Source: Comamonas phosphati (GTDB lineage Bacteria; Pseudomonadota; Gammaproteobacteria; Burkholderiales; Burkholderiaceae_C). Taken from it: a stretch of 64,000 nt of DNA. Both the position numbers and the translations under genes were made by a program. The notes beneath the pieces were generated by a model. That model ran no database searches, had not been told where the DNA came from, and saw only the letters and a list, made by a program, of their open reading frames with translations. Of the stretch, positions 43,904 to 53,587 are shown in pieces (the first letter of the stretch is position 1; each line of letters opens with the position of its first letter). The stretch spans positions 156,652 through 220,651 of the forward strand of contig NZ_BMEU01000004.1 of the NCBI RefSeq assembly GCF_014637085.1, read 5' to 3'.

Positions 43904-43932
43904 GGACGCATATTGCCGGCAATTTTCAGAAC

Positions 43933-44008
43933 GACTTACGCAAACCAGGTTCAGGCATGAGCTTTGCATCAAGAAAACAGTCTTGGTGCATCCTTGTTTG
44001 CGCAAGTC
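43933..44008 (-). repeat. Dispersed repeat family D, copy 2 (76 bp, between modA and modB)
   Basis: The inverted ends are GACTTACGCAAAC and GTTTGCGCAAGTC. Length is 76 bp, as in copy 1 at 34758. Internal arms TGCA...TCAAGA and TCTTG...TGCA allow a long hairpin. It fills most of the gap between modA and modB. The strand given is arbitrary because the unit is nearly palindromic. Confidence 0.78.
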
Positions 44009-44023
44009 CTATCCAGGTTTGCC

Positions 44024-45773
<1,750 letters not shown>

Positions 45774-45796
45774 ACGCAATGGGGCCAGGGCTGGCG

Positions 45797-45886
45797 ATAA
45801 AAAATGACACCCCACGCTCCCCACTGCGTGTGGTTCGCCGCCCCTCCGAGAGGGGCGTTTTTATCTTGGGGCGGCCCGGCAATAAA
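45797..45886 (+). repeat. Dispersed repeat family B, copy 3 (downstream of modE)
   Basis: The element carries CACCCCACGCTCCCCACTG, GTGTGGTTCGCC, hairpin GCCCCTC/GAGGGGC followed by GTTTTTATC, and TTGGGGCGGCCCGG. It starts about 24 bp after the modE stop in sense orientation. Confidence 0.8.
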
Positions 45887-45970
45887 AAAGCCCCACGCTT
45901 GCCCACTGCGTGTGGCCGCTGCCCCCGAGGGGCCGCTTATTGCCTTGGGGCGGCCCGGCGGCAATAAAAA
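45887..45970 (+). repeat. Dispersed repeat family B, copy 4 (tandem with copy 3)
   Basis: It follows copy 3 directly: AATAAAAAAGCCCCACGCTT, GTGTGGCCGCTG, CCCCGAGGGG, CTTATTGCC, TTGGGGCGGCCCGGCGGC. This is the only tandem pair of the family in the window. Confidence 0.8.
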
Positions 45971-45993
45971 CCGCCAGTCCCTTCGGAGCTGGC
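45967..45993 (-). terminator. Terminator-like hairpin downstream of the first Bug gene
   Basis: CCGCCAG and CTGGCGG pair around TCCCTTCGGAG. Read on the minus strand the stem is followed by a T-run (the complement of AATAAAAA), so it can end transcription of the minus-strand receptor gene that stops at 46018. Confidence 0.7.
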
Positions 45994-46017
45994 GGCCGCA
46001 GTGGGGTGGCGCTGACC

Positions 46018-47013
46018 TCAGTCCACTTTCAAGCCGATTTCCTTGATCAGCGGCGCAAAGCGTGCGCGCTCCCTGGCGTGGTGGTCCACGAAGTCCTGGC
46101 GGCTCATGCGCGGCTCGGGTGTGGCGCCCAGGCCCTGGATCACCTCGACCACGTTCTTCTGCTCCAGCGCCTTGAGCACGCTGGCGCGCACGGCCTCAAT
46201 CACCGGTGCGGGCGTGCCGGCCGGCGCATAGACGCCGAACAGCGTGTCGGCATCGAAGCCCGGCAGGCCGCTTTCGGCCAGCGTGGGCACCTTGGGATAC
46301 AGCGGCGAGCGGTGCGGGCTGCCGATGGCCAGCAGCTTGAGCTTGCCGGCCTCGACCTGCTTGAGGCCCGGGCCCGGATCGAACCAGAACTGCAGCTGGC
46401 CGCTGAGCACGTCGGTCAGCGCCGGGCCGGCGCCCTTGTAGGGCACGTGGATGGCATCGACCTTGGCCGCGCGCTTGAACATCTCGCCGGCCAGGTGGGG
46501 CGAGCTGCCGGGGCCCGGCGAGCCATAGGACAGCTTGCCCGGATTGGCCTGCAGGTATTTGACGAAATCCTGCACGCTGCCCACGGGCAGGCTGGGGCTG
46601 GTTTCCAGGAACACATGCACGCGGGCCACGGCGGCCACGGGGATCAGGTCTTTTTCAGGATTGAAGGGCAGCTTGCTGTAGATCAGCGGGTTGATGCTGC
46701 TGCCGCCGCCCGAGCTCAGCAGCAGCGTGTAGCCGTCCTTGGGCGCACGCACGGTTTCGGCGATGCCGATATTGCCGTTGGCCCCGGGCTTGTTGTCCAC
46801 GACCACGGACTGGCCCAGCACCTGGCTCATGGTGGGCGAGATCGCCCGGCCCATCACGTCGGCCGCGCCGCCGGGGGCGAAGTTGACGATCAGGCGGATG
46901 GGGCGGTCCGGCCATGTCTGCGCCTGTGCGCCGGGTGCGATGCACAGTGCAAGGCCCAGAGCCGCCCAGCCTTTCTTGAGCAGGGTGCGGCGAGTGGTGA
47001 GTTGGGTCTCCAT
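46018..47013 (-). CDS. Bug-family tripartite tricarboxylate-type periplasmic receptor (1)
   Basis: The 331-residue protein has a signal peptide (LLKKGWAALGLALCIAPGAQAQ) and the Bug/TctC fold with WPDRPIRLIVNFAPGGAADVMGR and LLLSSGGGSSINPLIY for carboxylate ligand binding, plus KLSYGSPGPGSSPHLAGEMF and IHVPYKGAGPALTDVLSGQ. Such receptors bind small carboxylates. Most Bug genes in Bordetella/Comamonas are orphans without the TctAB permease, as here. It lies 28 bp after the second Bug gene. The ligand is unknown; clustering with a benzoylformate decarboxylase-like gene hints at an aromatic or alpha-keto acid. Confidence 0.9.
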   Translation of the reverse strand: METQLTTRRTLLKKGWAALGLALCIAPGAQAQTWPDRPIRLIVNFAPGGAADVMGRAISPTMSQVLGQSVVVDNKPGANGNIGIAETVRAPKDGYTLLLSSGGGSSINPLIYSKLPFNPEKDLIPVAAVARVHVFLETSPSLPVGSVQDFVKYLQANPGKLSYGSPGPGSSPHLAGEMFKRAAKVDAIHVPYKGAGPALTDVLSGQLQFWFDPGPGLKQVEAGKLKLLAIGSPHRSPLYPKVPTLAESGLPGFDADTLFGVYAPAGTPAPVIEAVRASVLKALEQKNVVEVIQGLGATPEPRMSRQDFVDHHARERARFAPLIKEIGLKVD

Positions 47014-47041
47014 ATATTTTCCTGGTTGTCGTTGATATTGC

Positions 47042-48013
47042 TCAGTCGAGCTTGATGCCTGCGGTTTTGATGACTTGTCCCCAACGCTGCTTTTCGGACA
47101 GCCAGAACTCACGCATCTGTTCGGGGCTGCTGGGCAAGGGCTCCAGGGCCAGCGCTTCGAAGCGGGCCTGGACTGTTGGCGTCTTCAAGGTTTCCTGCAG
47201 CGTTTTGGACCACATTTGCACGGTGGCATCGTCCGTGCCCTTGGGGGCGACGAGGCCTTGCCAGGCAAAGGCCTCGAAGCCGGTGACGCCTTGTTCGATG
47301 AGCGTGGGCACCTGAGGCAGACCCTTGAGGCGCTGGGCACTGGCCACGCCAATGGCGCGTACCTTGCCTGTGGTGATGTGGGGCATGCCGGCCGCACTGT
47401 CCACCAGCATGAAGGGAAGCTGGCCGCCGATGACATCTAGCATGGCGGGGCCGGCGCCGCGATAGGGCGCATGGGCCATTTTCACGCCCATCTGCTGGGC
47501 CAGCAGCTCGGTGGCCAGATGGTGTGGCGTGCCAAGCCCTGGGGTTCCATAGCTGAGCTTGTCGGGGTTGGCCTTGGCCCAGGCGGCGAACTCCTGGAAG
47601 CTGCGGACTGGCAATTGGTTGTTGACGACCAGCAGCAACGGGAAGCGGGCCAGCAGGCCGATGGGTACGAAGTCCTGCTCGGCGTTATAGGCCAGCTTGG
47701 GAAACAGATGCGGGTTGGCGGCCAAGGTGGCGAAGTCGGCAGTGAAGACGATGTTGCCGTAGTCGCGTGAGCGTGCCGCATATTCGGCGGCGATGTTGGT
47801 GCCGGCGCCCGGCTTGTTGATCACGACGATGTTGCGATGGATGGGCTTGGCCCAGGCTTCGGCCACGCTGCGCGCCACCGCGTCGGAGCCTCCACCGGCG
47901 GCGAAGCCGACCACCCATTCCACAGGCTTGCCGGACGATGACTGGGCGTGGGCCGCGCCTAGCATGAGCTGTACGCCGCAAGCGGCGCCGGCTTTGAGGA
48001 AAGTTCTGCGCAT
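47042..48013 (-). CDS. Bug-family tripartite tricarboxylate-type periplasmic receptor (2)
   Basis: The 323-residue protein starts MRRTFLKAGAACGVQLMLGAAHAQ, a signal peptide with a twin-arginine-like RR at the start, and has the same fold blocks as its neighbour: VEWVVGFAAGGGSDAVARSV, KPGAGTNIAAEYAA, KLSYGTPGLGTPHHLATELL and APYRGAGPAMLDVIGGQLP. The two receptors are clearly diverged, so this is not a recent duplication. No permease genes are visible. It follows the PanE-like gene by 51 bp. Confidence 0.9.
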   Translation of the reverse strand: MRRTFLKAGAACGVQLMLGAAHAQSSSGKPVEWVVGFAAGGGSDAVARSVAEAWAKPIHRNIVVINKPGAGTNIAAEYAARSRDYGNIVFTADFATLAANPHLFPKLAYNAEQDFVPIGLLARFPLLLVVNNQLPVRSFQEFAAWAKANPDKLSYGTPGLGTPHHLATELLAQQMGVKMAHAPYRGAGPAMLDVIGGQLPFMLVDSAAGMPHITTGKVRAIGVASAQRLKGLPQVPTLIEQGVTGFEAFAWQGLVAPKGTDDATVQMWSKTLQETLKTPTVQARFEALALEPLPSSPEQMREFWLSEKQRWGQVIKTAGIKLD

Positions 48014-48064
48014 GTTGTCTCCTGGTTGGTGAATCTGTGAGCTTCGGGGGGGCGGGCCTGCGCC

Positions 48065-49006
48065 TTATGGTGTGCGCTGCTGCGTCAGGCTGATAAGCCG
48101 GTGCAGGGTGCGGGTCATGGGCGTGGCAATGCCATGCCGCTCGGCCGCGCGCACCACCGCGCCGTGGATGGAGTCGGTCTCGGTGGGGCGCCCGGCCAGC
48201 AGGTCCTGCAGCAGCGAGGGCTGGTGGCCCACATGGTGATTCAGGGCGTTTTCCACCGTGGCGTGGATGCGCGGGGCGTCGACGGCAATGCCGTTGGCCG
48301 TGGCCACGGCAACGACCTCGTCCAGGACTTCGCGGATCAGGCCGCGACCCAGAGGGTTGGCCAGTCCATCCACGGTCTGGCGCGTGACGCCGCACAATCC
48401 ATTGAAGGCCGCGTTGAAGGCCAGTTTCTCCCAGATGGCGGTTTCGACCTCGGGGTCGATCTCGCAATGCAGCCCGGCGCGGTTGAGGTCGTTGCAGAAA
48501 TCCTGGAAGCCGGGACTGATCTGCCCGGTGCGCGGCATGAAACGGATCTTGCCGCTGCCCAGCGAACTCACTTTCCCGGCGCCCAGCAGCCGGGCCGGCC
48601 AGGTCGTCACGCCCACGGCGATCCGGGCGGCATCGGCAAACCCGTGCAGGGTCTCGATATGGCCGATGCCGTTTTGCAGGCTGAGCAGCAGGGTTTCGGG
48701 CCCTATCAGGTGGGTAATGCCCTGCAGCGCGGCCTGGGTGTGGGCGGCCTTGGTGAAGATCAGCCAGCGCGCGGGCCGCTGAGTCAGTTCATGGGCCGGC
48801 AGGGCCTGCACGCGGGCGTGCAGCGGGCCCTGGTCGGTTTCGCAGTGCACGCCGTGTTCGCGTATGGCCTGGAGCAGGCCCGGGTTGACGTCCACCAGCG
48901 TGACGGGGATGCCGGCCCGGGCCAGCCGGGTGCCGAACAGGGTGCCCATGGCTCCCGCGCCGAGAATGCCGACGGTGGCCGCTTGCGGCTCTTGTGCGTT
49001 GTGCAT
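48065..49006 (-). CDS. ApbA/PanE-family 2-dehydropantoate 2-reductase-like protein
   Basis: The 313-residue protein has the NADP-binding VGILGAGAMGTLFGTRLARAG, the FTKAAHTQAALQG segment with the catalytic lysine region, LQNGIGH, and EKLAFNAAFNGLCGVT in the C-terminal domain with the KxxxNxxxN pattern. PanE reduces ketopantoate to pantoate for coenzyme A synthesis. In this operon, beside a decarboxylase and Bug receptors, it may act on another 2-oxo acid. The start at 49006 (MHNAQEPQ) lies 26 bp after the decarboxylase stop. Confidence 0.85.
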   Translation of the reverse strand: MHNAQEPQAATVGILGAGAMGTLFGTRLARAGIPVTLVDVNPGLLQAIREHGVHCETDQGPLHARVQALPAHELTQRPARWLIFTKAAHTQAALQGITHLIGPETLLLSLQNGIGHIETLHGFADAARIAVGVTTWPARLLGAGKVSSLGSGKIRFMPRTGQISPGFQDFCNDLNRAGLHCEIDPEVETAIWEKLAFNAAFNGLCGVTRQTVDGLANPLGRGLIREVLDEVVAVATANGIAVDAPRIHATVENALNHHVGHQPSLLQDLLAGRPTETDSIHGAVVRAAERHGIATPMTRTLHRLISLTQQRTP

Positions 49007-49031
49007 GTCTTGTCTCCGAGGGGCGGCTGGG

Positions 49032-50648
49032 TCAGGCGACTTCGACTTCGACCAGCGTGGCGCGCGGGCTGCGCAGGGCGTCCTGCAGCACCTGGGCGAG
49101 CCGGGCTGCTTCGGTGACGCGCACGCCGTCGCAGCCCTGGCCCTTGGCCAGCGCCACGAAGTCGATGTCGGGCAGGTCTGTGCCCTCGACCTTCTCACCC
49201 TCGCGGTAGCCGAAGACCTTGGAGAAGTCCTGCAGGGCCGCGTAGCGGCGGTTCTTGACGATGATGTAGGTGACGGGCAGCTTCAGGTGCGCCGCACTCC
49301 ACAGCGCCTGGATAGCGTACATGGCCGAGCCGTCGCCGATCACGCCTATGACTTTCTTGTCGGGCTTCGCCAGCGCGATGCCGACCGAGGCCGGAAGGCT
49401 ATAGCCCAGGCCGCCGCTGCACATGGTGAAGAAGGTCTCGGAGGCGTAAATGGGCAAATGGGCCTGGATGACGGAGCGCGAGCCCGGCGCTTCCTCGACG
49501 ATGATGCTGTCGCGCTCGCGCACCTGGGCCAGCGTGTGCATGAGGAAGGCGTCGGTCATCAGCTCGCCGGGCTCGGGTGACGCCGGCGCCGGTATGGCGG
49601 GCCGGGCCTGGAGTACAGGGCGCGGCCCCGTCAAGGGGCGGGCCAGCAGTTCCTGCACGCCCATGCGGATGTTGCCCACGGCGGCATCGCCCACGGGCGC
49701 CCAGGCGGCAATGGCGGGGTCCTCGATCAGTTGGTAGAGCTGCGTGCCTTCGGCGATGAAGGGGCCGTGGCCTTCGACGTGATAGGTGAAGGCCGGTGCG
49801 CCGATGACGAAGACCGCGTCATGGCCTGAGAGCCGGTCCACGATGCGCTCGCGCATGGCGGGCAGGAAGCCGCCGAACAGCACGTGGTCCTCGGGGAAGC
49901 TGCAGCGCCCGCTCATGGGCGCCACGTAGACGCGCGCCTGGTAGCGCTCGGCCAGGGCCCGGACCGTGTCGAAGGCCTGGCCGCGGTCCACGGCCGGGCC
50001 GACCACGAAGGCCGGTGTGCGTGCGTCCTCCAGCGCCTGGCCGATTCTGTTCAGCAGGCGCGGATCGGGCCGGGTCTCGAAGCCGACCTCGCGCAGCGTA
50101 ACGGGCTCGCAGGGCACGTCCCAGTCATCGGCGGGGATGGAGACGAAGACCGGGCCGCGTGGCTCCTGCATGGCGATGTAGTAGGCGCGCGCCAGGGCCT
50201 GGGGCACGTCCTCGGCGCGTGCGGGCTCGCAGCTCCACTTCACATAGGGCTTGGGCAGCTCGGCGGCCTGGCTGGAATGCAGGAAGGGGTCGAACTGCAG
50301 CAGCGAGCGCGTCTGCTGGCCGGCCGTGATCACCATGGGCGTGCGGTTCTTGAAGGCCGTGAAGATATTCGCCATGGCATGGCCCACGCCGGCGGCCGAA
50401 TGCAGGTTCACAAAGCTGGCCTGGCGCGTGGCCTGGGCATAGCCGTCGGCCATACCCACCACCACGGTCTCCTGCAGGCCGAGGATGTACGAGAAGTCCT
50501 CGGGATAGTCGCGGAACAGCGGCAACTCGGTGGAGCCGGGGTTGCCGAAGATGCGCGTCATGCCCAGCTCGCGCAGCATGTTGATGACGGCGTGGCGGAC
50601 GGTGAAGACCTCGCCGGCCTGGGCTTTGGGGACGATGTTGGCGGGCAA
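49032..50648 (-). CDS. Thiamine-diphosphate enzyme, benzoylformate decarboxylase-like
   Basis: The 538-residue protein is a ThDP-dependent decarboxylase. GNPGSTELPLF carries S39, LGLQETVVVGMADGYA carries the cofactor-activating E60, NLHSAAGVGHAM carries H83, and FTYHVEGHGPF supplies another histidine. These correspond in order to S26, E47, H70 and H281 of benzoylformate decarboxylase. The ThDP motif is IGDGSAMYAIQALWSAAHLKLPVTYIIVKNRRY. It would convert an alpha-keto acid such as benzoylformate to an aldehyde. It is divergent from a LysR regulator. Related ThDP enzymes share the fold, so the substrate is an inference. Confidence 0.85.
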   Translation of the reverse strand: MPANIVPKAQAGEVFTVRHAVINMLRELGMTRIFGNPGSTELPLFRDYPEDFSYILGLQETVVVGMADGYAQATRQASFVNLHSAAGVGHAMANIFTAFKNRTPMVITAGQQTRSLLQFDPFLHSSQAAELPKPYVKWSCEPARAEDVPQALARAYYIAMQEPRGPVFVSIPADDWDVPCEPVTLREVGFETRPDPRLLNRIGQALEDARTPAFVVGPAVDRGQAFDTVRALAERYQARVYVAPMSGRCSFPEDHVLFGGFLPAMRERIVDRLSGHDAVFVIGAPAFTYHVEGHGPFIAEGTQLYQLIEDPAIAAWAPVGDAAVGNIRMGVQELLARPLTGPRPVLQARPAIPAPASPEPGELMTDAFLMHTLAQVRERDSIIVEEAPGSRSVIQAHLPIYASETFFTMCSGGLGYSLPASVGIALAKPDKKVIGVIGDGSAMYAIQALWSAAHLKLPVTYIIVKNRRYAALQDFSKVFGYREGEKVEGTDLPDIDFVALAKGQGCDGVRVTEAARLAQVLQDALRSPRATLVEVEVA

Positions 50649-50759
50649 AAAATTCTCCTTGGATGGAGCAGGCGTGAAGCCCTGGCTCTGTTGGCATCAA
50701 TCCTGCCTTTGTGGATAATTTCCAGCAATTGAATAAATCATCTAAGAGATATTCGTTTC

Positions 50760-51662
50760 ATGGATATATCCGGCCTGGACCTCAATCTGCTGCGCGTCTT
50801 CGATGCCGTGTTTCGCCACGGCAGCGTGAGCCGCGCGGCGCAGGAGCTGAACCTGTCGCAGCCGGCGGCCAGCCAGGCGCTCACGCGGCTGCGGCAGCTG
50901 CTGGGCGATCCGCTGTTCGAGCGCATGCACGGCGGCGTGCGGCCCACGCCGCGGGCCGAGCGCCTGGCGCAGGCCGTGCGCACGGCCATGGCCACGCTGG
51001 AAGTGGCGCTGGCCGAAGCGCATGCGTTCGAGCCGCTGCAGGCGCGCAAGCGCTTTAGGCTGCACCTGAGCGATATCGGCGAGGCCCGCTTTCTGCCGCC
51101 GCTGATGCAGGCACTGCACCGGCGCGCTCCACAGGTGCTGCTGGAGACGCTGCCCATGCCCATGGCGGAGATTGCCGATGCCCTGGACCGCGGCTCGCTG
51201 GACCTGGCCATAGGCTTTCTGCCGGGCGTGACCGGCACGCAGCAGCAGGTGCTGCTGTCGGACCACTATGCGCTGCTGCTGCGCAAGGGCCACCCTCTGC
51301 TGCAGGAGCGCCATGCCCCGCGCATGAACCTCCGAAGCCTGAAATCGCTGGAATACGTGGCCGTGCGTTCGCACTCGGAAACGCTGAGGATTCTTCGGGC
51401 CCTGGACCTGGAGTCGCGCGTGCGGCTGTCGGCCGCGCATTTCATGGCCGTGCCCTCCATCGTGCGGCAGACCGACCTGGCCGTCATCATGCCGGCGGAG
51501 ATTGCGGGCAGGTTCGAGAGCGAGGGCGACTATGTGGTGGTCGATGCGGCCCTGCCCGGCAGTCGTTTCGATGTGTCGCTGCACTGGAGCTGGCGCTTTG
51601 CGCGCGAGCCGGCCAACCAGTGGATGCGGCAACTGGTGCAGGAGGTTTTCCAACAACAATAA
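50760..51662 (+). CDS. LysR-family regulator (divergent from the decarboxylase operon)
   Basis: The 300-residue protein has the LysR helix-turn-helix (LNLLRVFDAVFRHGSVSRAAQELNLSQPAASQALTRLRQLLGDPLFER) and a periplasmic-binding-type effector domain. It reads away from the decarboxylase/PanE/Bug operon across a 111-bp gap, the classic position for its regulator. The gap contains GAATA (50731-50735) and TATTC (50750-50754) as an inverted pair that could be a site. The inducer is unknown. A family B repeat starts at the stop codon. Confidence 0.9.
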   Translation: MDISGLDLNLLRVFDAVFRHGSVSRAAQELNLSQPAASQALTRLRQLLGDPLFERMHGGVRPTPRAERLAQAVRTAMATLEVALAEAHAFEPLQARKRFRLHLSDIGEARFLPPLMQALHRRAPQVLLETLPMPMAEIADALDRGSLDLAIGFLPGVTGTQQQVLLSDHYALLLRKGHPLLQERHAPRMNLRSLKSLEYVAVRSHSETLRILRALDLESRVRLSAAHFMAVPSIVRQTDLAVIMPAEIAGRFESEGDYVVVDAALPGSRFDVSLHWSWRFAREPANQWMRQLVQEVFQQQ

Positions 51663-51746
51663 AAATGCCCCCGCGCTTGCTCGCTTCGTGTAGCCGCTGC
51701 CCCCCGAGGGGGGCTTTATTGCCTTGGGGCGGCCCGGCGGCAATAA
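51661..51746 (+). repeat. Dispersed repeat family B, copy 5 (downstream of lysR)
   Basis: The element starts at the lysR stop: AAAAATGCCCCCGCGCTTGC, GTGTAGCCGCTG, CCCCCCGAGGGGGG, CTTTATTGCC, TTGGGGCGGCCCGGCGGC. It is in sense orientation to lysR. Confidence 0.82.
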
Positions 51747-51777
51747 AAAACGCCTGGGCCGGTTGGCGCAGGCGTTG
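51745..51777 (-). terminator. Terminator of the MFS transporter gene
   Basis: On the minus strand AACGCCTG pairs with CAGGCGTT around CGCCAACCGGCC and is followed by a T-run. It lies 31 bp after the MFS stop and abuts family B copy 5. Confidence 0.82.
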
Positions 51778-51807
51778 GAGGCAGTCAGGGCGAAAGCGAA
51801 GCGGCTC

Positions 51808-53064
51808 TTACTGCAGTTCGCGGCCCTTGAGCTCGGGGATCAGGAACAGGGTGGCGAGGATGTCGAGCACATAGAGCGTGGCCAGCAGGGCGATGGCGGT
51901 CTGGAACGAGTAGTTCATGGCCAGCGCGCCCACGACGACCGGGCCCAGGCCGCCCACGGCTCGGCCGATGTTGAACAGCACGTTCTGCGCGGTGGCGCGG
52001 GCTTCGGTGGGGTAGGCTTCGCTGATGACGGTGCCGTAGCCGCCCATCATGCCGTTGACGAACAGGCCCATGAGCGCGCCGACCCACAGCATGGCGGTCG
52101 GGTCGGACAGCTGGGAGTACAGCAGCACCAGGATGACCGAGCCGACCTGGAAGATCAGGAAGCTGGGCTTGCGGCCGATGCGGTCGGCCAGCTGGCCGAA
52201 GACCCAGATGCCGACCATCATGCCGACCACGGTGGCCGCGGTCCACAGCGAGGACTTGGTCAGGTTGAAGCCCATCTGCTTGGACAGGAAGCTGGGCATC
52301 CAGATCATGATGCCGTAGTAGCCGAAGTTCTGCACCGAGGTCAGCACGATCACGCCCAGGCTGATCTTGGTGGTGGCCTTGTCCTTCATCAGCAGCTTCA
52401 GGCACTGCAGGGCCGAAGGGCTTTGTGCCTTGGACTGGCGCACGAAGACTTCGGGCTCGTGCAGCTGGTTGCGGATCACCCAGGCCACGGCAGCCGGAAT
52501 CACGCCGATGAGGAACATGCCGCGCCAGCCGATATGGGGCAGCAGCACGGGGGTGAGCATGGCGGCGCCGAGCACGCCGACCTGCCAGCCCAGGGCCACA
52601 TAGGAGGAGACGCGGGCGCGGTGGCGCGCGGGCCAGGCTTCGGCCGCCAGGGCCATGCCGATGCCGAACTCGCCGCCCAGGCCGATGCCGGCGATGGTGC
52701 GGTAGATCAGCAGATCCCAGTAGCCCTGGGCGAAGGCGCACAGCCCGGTGAAGACCGCGAACAGCATGATGGTCCAGGTCAGCACGCGGATGCGGCCGTA
52801 GCGGTCGCTGAGCATGCCGAAGACGATGCCGCCGAACACGGCGCCGACCAGCGTCCAGGTCACCAGCGAGCCGGCCTGGCCCGGGCTCAGGCTCAGGTCG
52901 CTGGAGATGGCGGCCAGCAGAAAGCCCAGGATGAGCAGGTCGAAGCCGTCCATGGCGTAGCCGACGGCCGATCCCATGAGCGCTTTCCAGCTGTAGCCGT
53001 TGACATGTGCGGGTGCGCCGCCTGCAGCCGATGCCGCCATGGCGCCAGAGGGGTGTGAGGTCAC
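51808..53064 (-). CDS. MFS transporter, aromatic/organic acid:proton symporter-like
   Basis: The product has 12 predicted membrane segments and MFS motifs GMLSDRYGRIRVLTW and GQLADRIGRKPSFLI in the cytoplasmic loops, with DGFDLLILGFLL near the first segment (the D of aromatic acid:H+ symporters such as PcaK/BenK). It probably imports an organic acid. The GTG at 53064 is chosen as start because AAGGA lies 7 bases upstream; an ATG at 53040 is the alternative. Length from the GTG is 418 residues, normal for this group. It is convergent with the LysR gene and may serve the same pathway. Confidence 0.85.
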   Translation of the reverse strand: MTSHPSGAMAASAAGGAPAHVNGYSWKALMGSAVGYAMDGFDLLILGFLLAAISSDLSLSPGQAGSLVTWTLVGAVFGGIVFGMLSDRYGRIRVLTWTIMLFAVFTGLCAFAQGYWDLLIYRTIAGIGLGGEFGIGMALAAEAWPARHRARVSSYVALGWQVGVLGAAMLTPVLLPHIGWRGMFLIGVIPAAVAWVIRNQLHEPEVFVRQSKAQSPSALQCLKLLMKDKATTKISLGVIVLTSVQNFGYYGIMIWMPSFLSKQMGFNLTKSSLWTAATVVGMMVGIWVFGQLADRIGRKPSFLIFQVGSVILVLLYSQLSDPTAMLWVGALMGLFVNGMMGGYGTVISEAYPTEARATAQNVLFNIGRAVGGLGPVVVGALAMNYSFQTAIALLATLYVLDILATLFLIPELKGRELQ

Positions 53065-53173
53065 GGGAGAGTCCTTGAAGAGGATTGGGGGAAGGCGGCC
53101 CAGGCATTGCGCCGCAGGCTGTGCGCTTTGGACGCCAGCGGCGGTTGTAATGGCTGGCCTCTGCAAAAAGCGA

Positions 53174-53203
53174 AAAACCCGCAGTGCTTGCGCGCTGCGG
53201 GTT
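53174..53203 (-). terminator. Terminator of tRNA-Met copy 1
   Basis: On the minus strand ACCCGCAG pairs with CTGCGGGT around CGCGCAAGCA, followed by TTTTT. It is the 3' end of the tRNA unit at 53210-53286. Confidence 0.85.
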
Positions 53204-53209
53204 TGCATG

Positions 53210-53286
53210 TGGTGGTCGTAGAGGGACTTGAACCTTCGACATCAGCATTATGAATGCTGCGCTCTAACCAACTGAGCTATACGACC
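53210..53286 (-). tRNA. tRNA-Met (CAT), elongator-type, copy 1
   Basis: The minus strand reads GGTCGTATAGCTCAGTTGG at the 5' end, a 5-bp anticodon stem CAGCA/TGCTG with loop TTCATAA (anticodon CAT), a GGTTCAA T-loop, an acceptor stem closing with TACGACC, and an encoded CCA. Length is 77 nt with CCA. The anticodon CAT allows methionine or lysidine-modified isoleucine. D-loop and anticodon loop look like elongator tRNA-Met; no initiator mismatch at 1-72. Confidence 0.92.
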
Positions 53287-53392
53287 GATAGCCCGCGATT
53301 ATATGTCGAAAAAAGCATGTTGTGCAGAGTCGGGATCCGTGAAGCTTTTGGCAGGTGCTTTTTGTGGGGGGTGCCGACGTTCGAAAGCCCAA

Positions 53393-53424
53393 AGAAAAAC
53401 CCGCAGTGCTTGCGCGCTGCGGGT
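53393..53424 (-). terminator. Terminator of tRNA-Met copy 2
   Basis: This is the same hairpin as after copy 1 (ACCCGCAG/CTGCGGGT with TTTTTC on the minus strand), repeated with the tRNA unit. Confidence 0.85.
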
Positions 53425-53431
53425 CTGGATT

Positions 53432-53508
53432 TGGTGGTCGTAGAGGGACTTGAACCTTCGACATCAGCATTATGAATGCTGCGCTCTAACCAACTGAGCT
53501 ATACGACC
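53432..53508 (-). tRNA. tRNA-Met (CAT), elongator-type, copy 2
   Basis: The 77-nt sequence is identical to copy 1 at 53210-53286, including the encoded CCA. The two units (tRNA plus terminator) are 222 bp apart, so each probably makes its own transcript and the arrangement arose by tandem duplication. Confidence 0.92.
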
Positions 53509-53587
53509 GACAGACCAAAATTATATCTCAGTTTTAGGCGATGTTGGACAAGCCTTTGCGGTGCGGGCGGCTTGTTCGGCCTTGCCT

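Noticed and set aside
51724-53058. Plus-strand open frame opposite the MFS transporter
   Set aside because: It is rich in His, Gln, Asp and Gly and mirrors the transporter codons; there is no start context or family similarity.
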